DNA of 57,641 bases. Source: Actinomycetota bacterium. GTDB taxonomy: Bacteria; Actinomycetota; Acidimicrobiia; Acidimicrobiales; Poriferisodalaceae. Shown here one piece after another: positions 27,608 to 34,706 of the stretch. Numbering within the stretch: position 1 is the first letter of the stretch; each line of letters starts with the position of its first letter. The notes beneath the pieces are model-generated. The model did no database searches. It was not told the origin of the DNA and was given only the letters and a program-made list of their open reading frames with translations. Location of the stretch: positions 1 to 57,641 of the forward strand of contig JABABU010000018.1 of assembly GCA_014238065.1 (NCBI GenBank). Direction: 5' to 3'. The position numbers and the translations under genes were made by a program.

Positions 27608-28789
27608 GTGACGATGAGGTTGTATGACACGGCTTGCAAAGAGGTTGTTCGCTTCGAGCCCGGTCCAGTTGTCAGGACATACATCTGCGGCATCACGCCG
27701 TACGACTCCACGCACCTCGGACATGCATTCTGCTATCTGAGTCATGACCTGTTGATCCGTCGCCTCGAGGACCTCGGCCATACCGTGCTGATGGTGCGCA
27801 ATATCACCGACGTCGACGATTCGATCCTTCCGAAGGCGCGAGAGCTCGGCATCGACTTCCTCGAACTCGCCCGGGTTGAGATGGAGCGATTTCACCGCGA
27901 TCTCACCGCGCTCGACGCGCGGCCGGCGCACCTCGAGCCCCGGGCCACAGAGTCGATCCGACCGATCATCGCCATCATCGGTGAGCTCCAAGAGAAGGGA
28001 CACACCTACACCGTCGAGGGAACCACATGGTTCGATGTCAGCACCTACCCCGACTTCGGTTCCCTGTCGGGCTATGACGAGGCCACGATGCTCCAGTTGG
28101 CGGCGGATCGAGGCGGAACACCTGAAGATCCACGTCAGAAGAACCAACTCGACTTCGTGTTGTGGATGCCGTCTGCATCCGACGAACCGGTCTGGGATTC
28201 TCCTTTCGGCCCAGGCCGACCTGGCTGGCACATTGAGTGTTCAGCTATGGCCGGTGCTGCGTTCGGTACCACCCTCGATCTGCACGCCGGTGGCCACGAC
28301 CTCGTTTTCCCCCATCACGAGTGCGAGATCGCTCAGACGGTGTCGGCTAGGAACGAGCCGCTGGCCACGCACTGGATGCACAACGGCCTCGTCGCATATG
28401 AGGGAACGAAGATGTCGAAGTCTCTCGGCAATCTCGTTTTCGTGAGCGATCTCGTCGAGCGCGGCGACGCGCGTGCTGTCCGTCTTGCGCTGCTCGCCCA
28501 CAACTACCGACACGCATTCGAGTGGTTCGACGAGGAATTCGACGTCGCCATGACCTTGCTGGGCCAGCTTGTGGATGCTGCTGCTCCGGCTGCCGATGCC
28601 GATGCCGGCAGTCTGATGCAGGCGGTGCGCGACGCTCTGGACGACGACCTCGACACGCCGACGATCTTCAGCTTGTTCAGCGATGTCGCCTCGTCGCCAC
28701 ACGCAGCTGACGTCAGGCCCGCCGACCTCCTGGCGGCTGCGCGTCTCGTAGGAATCGACCTCGCAATCCCGTTCTCGCCGAAGAGCTGA
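27608..28789 (+). CDS. mshC: cysteine:glucosaminyl-inositol ligase (mycothiol synthesis)
   Basis: MshC joins cysteine to GlcN-inositol with ATP in mycothiol synthesis, the actinobacterial thiol pathway. It derives from cysteinyl-tRNA synthetase. The 393-residue protein has the MshC-type TYICGITPYDSTHLGHA, in which the HIGH motif is HLGH. It has zinc ligands (Cys of YICG, the CSAM of WHIECSAMAG, and HHECE) and the KMSKS loop (GTKMSKSLGN). It lacks the long C-terminal anticodon-binding part of CysS, as MshC does. The start is probably GTG 27608, 10 nt after AGGGAG; ATG 27614 and TTG 27602 are alternatives. This gene is the best single pointer to an actinobacterium. Confidence 0.92.
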   Translation: MTMRLYDTACKEVVRFEPGPVVRTYICGITPYDSTHLGHAFCYLSHDLLIRRLEDLGHTVLMVRNITDVDDSILPKARELGIDFLELARVEMERFHRDLTALDARPAHLEPRATESIRPIIAIIGELQEKGHTYTVEGTTWFDVSTYPDFGSLSGYDEATMLQLAADRGGTPEDPRQKNQLDFVLWMPSASDEPVWDSPFGPGRPGWHIECSAMAGAAFGTTLDLHAGGHDLVFPHHECEIAQTVSARNEPLATHWMHNGLVAYEGTKMSKSLGNLVFVSDLVERGDARAVRLALLAHNYRHAFEWFDEEFDVAMTLLGQLVDAAAPAADADAGSLMQAVRDALDDDLDTPTIFSLFSDVASSPHAADVRPADLLAAARLVGIDLAIPFSPKS

Positions 28790-28817
28790 ATTCGCTGCCA
28801 CCAACTAGGTTGGGGTG

Positions 28818-29030
28818 ATGGGAGACCCGACAGAGCGGGATGCGAAGTGGGGGCAACCAACGCCCAGCCTCAGCGAGACCGATCCTGCGTCGCCTTCAGC
28901 GCGGCGAGCGATGCCGCCCATCGCGCCACCACTCGATCGGGGAGTGCAGCCCGTCGTTGCGGCCGGCTTCGTCGTCGGAGTGCTGGTGTTGTTGTGGATC
29001 CGCAAGAAGTTCATCGGTCGCGCCCGGTGA
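28818..29030 (+). CDS. small single-pass membrane protein (70 aa)
   Basis: ATG 28818 opens a 70-residue peptide. It has a polar, Pro/Ser-rich N-terminal half and one hydrophobic helix near the end (VVAAGFVVGVLVLLWI), followed by the basic tail RKKFIGRAR. It starts 28 nt after mshC and its stop overlaps the GTG of the nuclease gene (GTGA). Together with the helix, this supports a real gene. No homologous family is recognised. Orientation with the basic tail in the cytoplasm is the usual expectation. Confidence 0.55.
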   Translation: MGDPTERDAKWGQPTPSLSETDPASPSARRAMPPIAPPLDRGVQPVVAAGFVVGVLVLLWIRKKFIGRAR

Positions 29031-29926
29031 CGATCCCGGGTGATGTCCCACCCCTCGACGACAATGGGGTCGTGAGCACCGCGACCGGGACACCGGGGAC
29101 TGATCTGCAGCTCGGCGTACAGACCGACGGGTCGCGCCCCGGTCGCGAAGGTCCTGGCTACCTGTCGCCGTCGTCGGCGGGAACGTTTCGTCAATGTCAA
29201 CGGCGGTGGGAGTATCGCTACATCGATCGAAGGCCAGACCCGCCCGGCATACCTGCGCTCGTCGGAACCTTCGTGCATCGGGTTCTCGAGGAGCTACTCC
29301 ACATGCCCCCCGTCGACCGCAACGTCGAGGTGGCGAAGAAGCTGGCTCGCGCTGTGTGGCCCGAGGTCCAGGAACATGACGCCTACATCGCGATGAAACT
29401 CGACGATGACGCCGGGCGCCGCGTTCGGTGGAGCGCCTGGCGCCTGATCGAGGCGTATTTCGCCATGGAAGATCCCGCAACTGTCGAGGTCGTCCAACGC
29501 GAACAGCGGGTCAAATGCGAGCTGGACGGCGTGCCGTTCGTCGGCATCGTCGACAGGATCGAGAAACTCGACGACCAGTTGATCGTCACCGACTACAAAA
29601 CCGGTCGGGCGCCGACCCAACGTTATGAGAGCGATCGTCTTCGCCAGGTCTTGTTGTACGCGGCGGGCCTCGATGCCATCGGCCAGCGCCCGCACAGTGC
29701 ACGACTGATGTACATCGGTTCTGGTTCGATCGAGACCGACGTCACCGAGGAAGCAATGGCCGAGGTCAGAGTCGAACTCGCGAACACCTGGTCCACGCTT
29801 CGGACGGCCGTCGACGGTGGCGAGTTCCCACCGACAGTCGGACCGCTGTGCAACTGGTGTCCGTACTCGGCCGACTGCGCGGAAGGTACCGCTGAGATCG
29901 AACGCCGTTACGGGCCGGCCGCCTGA
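29027..29926 (+). CDS. RecB/Cas4-like PD-(D/E)XK nuclease with Fe-S cluster cysteines
   Basis: This 299-residue protein is of the RecB-nuclease/PDDEXK_1 type. It has YLSPSSAGTFRQCQRRWEYRY at the N-terminus, GTFVHRVLEELL, the catalytic core GIVDRIEKLDDQLIVTDYKTG (D...D-Y-K) and a QVLLYAAGL motif with the Gln typical of this family. Four cysteines, Cys57 and the CxxCx5C set Cys275/278/284, match the 4Fe-4S iron-staple of AddB and Cas4. No helicase or CRISPR genes are adjacent. GTG 29027 overlaps the upstream small membrane gene; a longer frame to 28847 lies over that gene. A role in DNA end processing is inferred. Confidence 0.88.
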   Translation: MTIPGDVPPLDDNGVVSTATGTPGTDLQLGVQTDGSRPGREGPGYLSPSSAGTFRQCQRRWEYRYIDRRPDPPGIPALVGTFVHRVLEELLHMPPVDRNVEVAKKLARAVWPEVQEHDAYIAMKLDDDAGRRVRWSAWRLIEAYFAMEDPATVEVVQREQRVKCELDGVPFVGIVDRIEKLDDQLIVTDYKTGRAPTQRYESDRLRQVLLYAAGLDAIGQRPHSARLMYIGSGSIETDVTEEAMAEVRVELANTWSTLRTAVDGGEFPPTVGPLCNWCPYSADCAEGTAEIERRYGPAA

Positions 29927-29929
29927 GGG

Positions 29930-31366
29930 TCAGATCGGCTCGAAGTCGACTTTGCGTTTGGTTGAGTCGACTGCGGTGAGCCGCACGGCGATCTCGTCGC
30001 CAGGCTCGAGGGTGGCATCGACGACCGCTGCGACTGCAGGTTCGCTGATCTGAATCAGCGAACGGTTGTCGCCCCTCTGGCTGGTGACCCAAGCTTGAAA
30101 GGTCTCGCCGACTCGTGGTTCGAGTACCACGGCCTCGACGTAGTCGACGATGGCTCGGTCGAGGGATGACTCGAGGCGCCTGGCATCTCCGAGCGTTTCA
30201 GGGATGCTGTCGAGGCTGTCCATCACCCAGCGCGGAATGTCGGTTTCAGAGCACAATGCCAGCGCGATCTCGTTTGCGTACCGGTCGCCGAGTCGTCGAA
30301 TCGGTGCGGTGACGTGGCTGTAATCGGCGCCGATGGCCCAATGGATCGTGTCATGCGGCGGTTGGCCGTGGAAGGCTGCGTAATCGGCACCGCGAAGGGC
30401 CCGCACCGCTTGGGCGAGCAGAGCGACGTGCTCCGCCCGGTCGGGGTGGACGTCGCGGATCTTGTCCGCGTATGTCATTTCCTCCGGCCAGTCGACGCCA
30501 AGCACGATGGCCGCCCGTCGGATCGTGTCGAGCACCCGTTCATCCGGTACGGGGAGTCGTCTGAGGAGGCCCACACCTCCGTCGAGCATCACCTGTGCGG
30601 CAGCCATCCCGGTGAGCAGCGAGATCTGCGCATTCCAGTTCTCGACGTCCAAGGTCTCGTCGAACCCCAGTTGATAGTTCCCGTCGACGAGTTCGACTTC
30701 CTGTGATGGCAGGTTGAGTGAGACACCGCCGCGGCGGTGTTCGATCGAGGCTCGTAAGTCGCCGACGACGCGGAGCAGGGCCAGTGACTCGTTGGCGCTT
30801 CCTTGGTCGATCCTTCGCTGCGCCTCTGCGTACGACAGTTTCTCTCTGCTCATGACCGTCGCTCGCTCGATGTTGGTGCCGACGAGTTCGCCCTTCGCAT
30901 CGAGATCGAGGCTCCATAAGAACGCAGGTCGGGTCACGTTTGGCAGCAGGCTTGCCGCGTTCTCGCCGATCACCGGCGGGTACAACGGCGTGCGGCGGTC
31001 TGGTGTGTAGTAGGTGACGCCGCGTCGATGAGCTTCCAGGTCGATGCTGCCGCCCGGTTCGACGAACGCGGCCGGGTCGGAGATCGCGTACGACACGCGG
31101 TACCCGTTCTCGGTTCTCGCAATATGAACGGCCTGATCGAGATCGACGCTGGACGGAGGGTCGATGGTGACGAGTTCGATGTCGCGACGATCGGCGACGT
31201 CGCCGCCCGCTCGCTCGATCCTCGGAGGCGAGTCGACGATGGCCCGGCGCGCCGCGGCCAGCGTCTCGGGCGCGAAATGTTCTGGCACGCCGAGTTCGGC
31301 TCTGACGGCGGCGAAGCCGGCCTCGAGTTCGGATCGTGGCGGAACGCGATAAGTGCAGGCTCGCAT
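29930..31366 (-). CDS. RNase II/R-family (RNB domain) exoribonuclease-like protein
   Basis: The 478-residue protein is built around an RNB domain. The Asp-rich catalytic segment VTIDPPSSVDLDQAVHI, the SYAISDPAAFV strand, the YYTPDRRTPLYPPVIGENAASLLPN region and the SHVTAPIRRLGDRYANEIAL end of the domain are all present. A short C-terminal beta region (RLTAVDSTKRKVDFEPI) may be an S1-like remnant. The cold-shock domains of full RNase II/R (600-800 residues) are missing, so this is the short actinobacterial type. ATG 31366 (MRACTYRVPPRSE) is preferred to 31438, which overlaps the divergent glycosylase region. Likely role: 3'-5' RNA degradation. Confidence 0.88.
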   Translation of the reverse strand: MRACTYRVPPRSELEAGFAAVRAELGVPEHFAPETLAAARRAIVDSPPRIERAGGDVADRRDIELVTIDPPSSVDLDQAVHIARTENGYRVSYAISDPAAFVEPGGSIDLEAHRRGVTYYTPDRRTPLYPPVIGENAASLLPNVTRPAFLWSLDLDAKGELVGTNIERATVMSREKLSYAEAQRRIDQGSANESLALLRVVGDLRASIEHRRGGVSLNLPSQEVELVDGNYQLGFDETLDVENWNAQISLLTGMAAAQVMLDGGVGLLRRLPVPDERVLDTIRRAAIVLGVDWPEEMTYADKIRDVHPDRAEHVALLAQAVRALRGADYAAFHGQPPHDTIHWAIGADYSHVTAPIRRLGDRYANEIALALCSETDIPRWVMDSLDSIPETLGDARRLESSLDRAIVDYVEAVVLEPRVGETFQAWVTSQRGDNRSLIQISEPAVAAVVDATLEPGDEIAVRLTAVDSTKRKVDFEPI

Positions 31367-31440
31367 TGTCGCCACGCTACCCAGGCGCCCGCTGCCGGCC
31401 AGCTTCGGAAGTACACGATCTTCAGAACTACGGTGCATCC

Positions 31441-32244
31441 GTGCCTGAGCTGCCGGAGGTCGAGACGCTGCGACGCCAGCTACGCCCCGAGCTGATCGGA
31501 AGAACGATCGTTTCAGGCCGGGCCTTCTCGTCGGCCAAATTCACCCAGGCAACCGATCTCGTCGGGGTGTCGATCACCGAAGTGACTCGGCGAGGAAAAT
31601 ATCTCCTGTTCGAGCTCGAGGACGATAGAGAACTGATTGTTCACCTCGGCATGACCGGTCAGCTTCGGATGGAACCGAGTGCTGCCGAACCTGATCAGTA
31701 TGAGAGGGCGGCCTGGTTGCTCGATGACGATCGGCGCTTCGTCTTCAGAGATGTGAGGCGATTCGGCAGAATCGCCGTTGTCGACGCGGGCGACTACTCG
31801 TCTCTGCCGACCCTCCATCATCTAGGTCCTGAGCCCTTCGACCGGGCGCTCACTGGCGCTGTGCTGCACGCTGCGTTGCGTTCCAGCGACCGCAGAATCA
31901 AGACGCAGCTCCTCAGCCAGCGTCCAATAGCCGGCGTGGGCAACATCTATGCCGATGAAGCTGCATGGTTGGCCATGGTCAATCCGACGTGGCGAAGGGT
32001 GACGAGGCCCGAAGCGGAGCGACTGCTCGACGCCCTGCGTCACGTGCTCGCTGACGGGATCGAACATGGCGGAACGACCCTGCGTGATTACCGGACAGTC
32101 GACGGAGGAGAGGGCGAACACCAACGCCATCTCGAGTGCTACGGCCGCGGTGGCCGACCGTGTTCGCGGTGCGGCACCGAGTTGGTGGCGAAGTCGATCG
32201 ACGCGAGGACCACCACCTGGTGCCCGGTATGTCAGCGAAGGTGA
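31441..32244 (+). CDS. mutM: formamidopyrimidine-DNA glycosylase
   Basis: This enzyme removes 8-oxoguanine and Fapy lesions and nicks the abasic site. The 267-residue protein starts at GTG 31441 with V-PELPEVETLRRQL, giving the catalytic Pro2-Glu3 after Met removal. It has the lysine hairpin TRRGKYLLFEL, the HLGMTGQL strand, the DNA-binding IAGVGNIYADEAAWLA helix-two-turn-helix, and a C-terminal zinc finger with CSRCG and CPVC. All key features of Fpg are intact. It is divergent from the RNB gene (74 nt) and convergent with a Nei-type paralogue 10 nt away. Confidence 0.93.
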   Translation: MPELPEVETLRRQLRPELIGRTIVSGRAFSSAKFTQATDLVGVSITEVTRRGKYLLFELEDDRELIVHLGMTGQLRMEPSAAEPDQYERAAWLLDDDRRFVFRDVRRFGRIAVVDAGDYSSLPTLHHLGPEPFDRALTGAVLHAALRSSDRRIKTQLLSQRPIAGVGNIYADEAAWLAMVNPTWRRVTRPEAERLLDALRHVLADGIEHGGTTLRDYRTVDGGEGEHQRHLECYGRGGRPCSRCGTELVAKSIDARTTTWCPVCQRR

Positions 32245-32254
32245 GTCCGGACAG

Positions 32255-33049
32255 TCAGCCTGGTTGACAGCGCGGGCACCACCACATCGATCGATTGGCG
32301 ACTTTGCCGATGACGATCTCGGTGCCGCACCGTCGGCAGGGCAGACCTTCTCGCTTGTAGGCGTAGAGGCGCTCGTCGTCGGACAACCGCCAGCGTGCCG
32401 CTCCAGCATCTTCTGGGGTGACGGTGACGATGCGATTCAGCTTCACGCCGACACGGAGAAGATCGGCCGCGATGTTCCAGATCTCGTCGGCTTGGTCTTC
32501 GGTGAGCGAGTTCGAAGGAGTCGACGGGTGGATACCGACCATGAAGAGTAACTCCGACCTGAAGACGTTGCCGATGCCGGCGATGACGTCCTGGTCGAGG
32601 AGAATTGCTCCGACCGCCTTCTTCGATCCTGCGATCCGATCGACGAAGTCTCCGCGCCGGCCGTCGCGTCTGAGCGGGTCTGGCCCAAGCCCATCGAGCA
32701 CTCCGGCGACCACCGCTGGCTCGACCAGAACGCATGTCTGTGGACCGGTGAGATGCCAGGCGGTTTTCTCGCCCTCCAGCCTCAGCCGGATCTCTCCGGT
32801 GAGCGGATCGTTCACCGGGTAGGGCCTGAATTTTCCGATCAGCCCGAGGTGGATGTGCAAGATCTGGTCAGACTCCCAGTGCATGAACAGATGCTTTCCT
32901 GCTGCCTCGACTCTCGACACGACGTCGCCATCGAGCACGCAGGCTGACTCTGCGAACCGTCCCTGAGGGGAACTCACGGGGACATTTCGCTGGGTCAAGT
33001 CCTTACGGAGATCCCTGGCGAGTCGGTGGATCGTGTGGCCTTCAGGCAT
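32255..33049 (-). CDS. endonuclease VIII-like DNA glycosylase (Nei family)
   Basis: This 264-residue Fpg/Nei protein starts MPEGHTIHRLARDL; Pro2-Glu3 followed by GHTIHR is characteristic of Nei rather than MutM. It carries AAGKHLFMHW (Lys hairpin), HLGLIGKFRPY, the helix-two-turn-helix DQDVIAGIGNVFRSELLF, and a zinc finger with CRRCG and CPRC. Its substrates are expected to be oxidised pyrimidines. Actinobacteria usually have two Nei-type genes. The tail-to-tail position with mutM, 10 nt apart, puts two oxidative-damage glycosylases side by side without co-transcription. Confidence 0.92.
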   Translation of the reverse strand: MPEGHTIHRLARDLRKDLTQRNVPVSSPQGRFAESACVLDGDVVSRVEAAGKHLFMHWESDQILHIHLGLIGKFRPYPVNDPLTGEIRLRLEGEKTAWHLTGPQTCVLVEPAVVAGVLDGLGPDPLRRDGRRGDFVDRIAGSKKAVGAILLDQDVIAGIGNVFRSELLFMVGIHPSTPSNSLTEDQADEIWNIAADLLRVGVKLNRIVTVTPEDAGAARWRLSDDERLYAYKREGLPCRRCGTEIVIGKVANRSMWWCPRCQPG

Positions 33050-33120
33050 CGGACCTCCCGGTCGTCGTGAGAGCGTAGCCAGCTTCGGTCCGAGTCGTAG
33101 GGGCCGGGTACGCTCCGGCC

Positions 33121-34071
33121 ATGGCCTTGGGATTAGCCGATGTTCTTGTCGGCTGCTGGACCGACACGGAGCTGGACACGGGCGTCACGGTCGTGTTGCC
33201 GCCGCCGGGAACGCTTGGGTCGGTTGCCGTCAGAGGGGGAGCGCCCGGTTCGCGCGAGATGGCCCCGCTGTCTCCGGACACCAGCGGTCAGGAATGTCAC
33301 GGCGTGGTTTTGTGCGGAAGTTCGGTCTTCGGTCTCGCGGCAGCCGACGGGGTCGTCGACTGGTGCGTCGAGCAACGGCGCGGATATGCCATCCGGAACA
33401 TGATTGTTCCCGTTGTCTCGGCTGCCGTGGTCTTCGACCTGGTAGGTCCTGGTCACGCCAGACTCGGACCCGACGCCGGCCGTGCCGCGTGCGAAGCAGC
33501 TTCGGCTGATGATCCCGATGAGGGGTCGATCGGTGTTGGCCGAGGGTGCACTGTCGGCAAGCATGGTGGTCGTCAGTACGCGTCGAAAGGTGGCCAGGGC
33601 TGGGCCGTCGCCACTTCAGGTGACGCGGTGGTGGGGGCGATCATGGGTGTGAATGCTCTGGGGGACGTCATCGATTCGGCAGGCGAGGTCATGGCAGGGA
33701 GTCGCGCTCCGCTCGATCAGCCGCGGTACCCGCACGCGTCACTCGATGAGCTCTCCGTCGTCGCGGGCGAGGCTCCGAGCGGCGGAAACGAAAACACGAC
33801 CATTGGTTGTGTCGTCACGAATGTCGCGCTCGACAAAGCCGCTGCCTACCGTGCGGCCGACCTGGCCCACGCGGGCCTGACGCGCGCAATTCATCCAGCC
33901 CACACCTCGGCCGATGGAGATGCGCTGTTCATGTTGTCGACAGGTGATGTCGCCGGATCGGCCGATCTGGTGGCCGATCTCGCCGCGACCGCTGTGAGTG
34001 AAGCGATCCGGAGAGCGGTTCTGGCTGCCACGTCGACCCCAGGTCGACCCAGGGACCCTCGACTGGCGTAA
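33121..34071 (+). CDS. P1-family (DmpA-like) aminopeptidase, peptidase S58
   Basis: The 316-residue protein is of the self-cleaving DmpA/L-aminopeptidase type. It has LADVLVGCWTDTELDTGVTVVL at the N-terminus, HGVVLCGSSVFGLAAADGVVDW, IGVGRGCTVGK, and the autoprocessing nucleophile region GNENTTIGCVVTN (Thr226/Thr227). The C-terminal HTSADGDALFMLSTG is typical. Members cleave themselves into two chains and act as aminopeptidases with D- or beta-amino-acid preference in some cases. No signal peptide is visible. It is divergent from nei (71 nt). Confidence 0.88.
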   Translation: MALGLADVLVGCWTDTELDTGVTVVLPPPGTLGSVAVRGGAPGSREMAPLSPDTSGQECHGVVLCGSSVFGLAAADGVVDWCVEQRRGYAIRNMIVPVVSAAVVFDLVGPGHARLGPDAGRAACEAASADDPDEGSIGVGRGCTVGKHGGRQYASKGGQGWAVATSGDAVVGAIMGVNALGDVIDSAGEVMAGSRAPLDQPRYPHASLDELSVVAGEAPSGGNENTTIGCVVTNVALDKAAAYRAADLAHAGLTRAIHPAHTSADGDALFMLSTGDVAGSADLVADLAATAVSEAIRRAVLAATSTPGRPRDPRLA

Positions 34072-34123
34072 TTCTGTACTGGTACAAATCCGGAGGGGTC
34101 TGATCTCGATAGCCTCAAGACAC

Positions 34124-34143
34124 CTCGCACTCAGCTGTGCGAG
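34124..34143 (+). promoter_or_regulatory. hairpin in the leader of the antitoxin-like gene
   Basis: CTCGCAC (34124-34130) pairs perfectly with GTGCGAG (34137-34143) over a six-base loop. It lies just before the Shine-Dalgarno sequence ACGGAGG of the gene at 34161. It may tune translation or be the terminator of the aminopeptidase gene that ends at 34071; there is no T-run. Confidence 0.35.
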
Positions 34144-34160
34144 TGAGACGGAGGCATGTG

Positions 34161-34367
34161 ATGGGATTCGGAGATTTGCTCGGCAAGGCCAAGGGGCTCA
34201 TCGGCGGTAATAAGGACAAGATCGCTGAGCTGGCCGACGAGGTCGACCTCGAAGAGGTCGAGGACGCGGTAGAAGCCGCGGTGGACAAAGTCGACGACAT
34301 GACCGACGGCAAGGTCCCGGACGTCGTCGATGACATGGTCGACAAGATCGACGGCGAAGAGGGGTAA
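34161..34367 (+). CDS. small acidic antitoxin-like protein (Rv0909/MT0933 type)
   Basis: The 68-residue, very acidic protein starts MGFGDLLGKAKGLIGGNKDKI and continues with Asp/Glu/Val-rich amphipathic repeats. This resembles the MT0933/Rv0909 family described as putative antitoxins: MGF-D-K-K-L at the N-terminus, then a DKVD-type repeat. ATG 34161 is seven bases after ACGGAGG; the frame also extends eight codons upstream. No toxin gene is adjacent (downstream lies a structured intergenic region), so it is either an orphan or not an antitoxin at all. The family resemblance is by eye. Confidence 0.6.
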   Translation: MGFGDLLGKAKGLIGGNKDKIAELADEVDLEEVEDAVEAAVDKVDDMTDGKVPDVVDDMVDKIDGEEG

Positions 34368-34434
34368 GCGCCTGCGCCCGGCTTGGTCGTGTGAAAGTTC
34401 CGTGCAACGCGACTCGATGTTGTGCGAAACTGGT

Positions 34435-34605
34435 TGGACCAAAGAAAGGGGGTGGTCCATCACATGAGTTCTCATAAACGGACTTTGGAGGTGGTCGGGC
34501 GCTGAGGCGTCCCACTTCAGGGGACGTCTCCTCTCCGGATCATTTCGGAATCAGGTAGCGACTCCAACCCGGACCACCTGGACCTCGAGCTCTGCGAGCT
34601 GGTCC
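34435..34605. other. structured intergenic region: three hairpins and two tiny possible ORFs
   Basis: The 339-nt gap between 34367 and 34707 holds three dyads. The first is TGGACCA/TGGTCCA (34435-34459), with an 11-base loop carrying the purine run AAGAAAGGGGG. The second is a 10-bp stem, GAGGCGTCCC with GGGACGTCTC (34504-34530, one G-U). The third is GGACC-AGCTC/GAGCT-GGTCC (34580-34605). Between the first two lies a 13- or 17-codon frame (ATG 34464 or GTG 34452, stop 34503-34505). The second hairpin may terminate the antitoxin-like gene. A small RNA or leader peptide is possible. The remaining ~100 nt up to 34707 shows nothing clear. Confidence 0.4.
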
Positions 34606-34616
34606 GCTCGCAGCAT
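34551..34616 (-). CDS. possible 21-residue peptide
   Basis: ATG at 34616 on the minus strand is preceded by GAGAGGAGGA four bases upstream, one of the best Shine-Dalgarno sequences in the window. It opens a frame of 21 codons (MLRADQLAELEVQVVRVGVA-T) ending in TGA at 34553-34551. The peptide is short, amphipathic and of no known family. The purine run may be chance, because the opposite strand here is simply C/T-rich. Support is the ribosome-binding site alone. Confidence 0.25.
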   Translation of the reverse strand: MLRADQLAELEVQVVRVGVAT

Positions 34617-34706
34617 CGGATCCTCCTCTCCAGAGGGGGGCTCGTTGAAGTGGCTCGGGGTTCGTTCCTTTTTCGGGCGCCATCTCAGCATCTACGGTGC
34701 TTGACC

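Noticed and set aside
34452..34505. 17-codon frame with three His residues as a histidine attenuator leader
   Set aside because: No histidine biosynthesis gene follows and the His residues are not consecutive; retained only as part of the structured-region entry.
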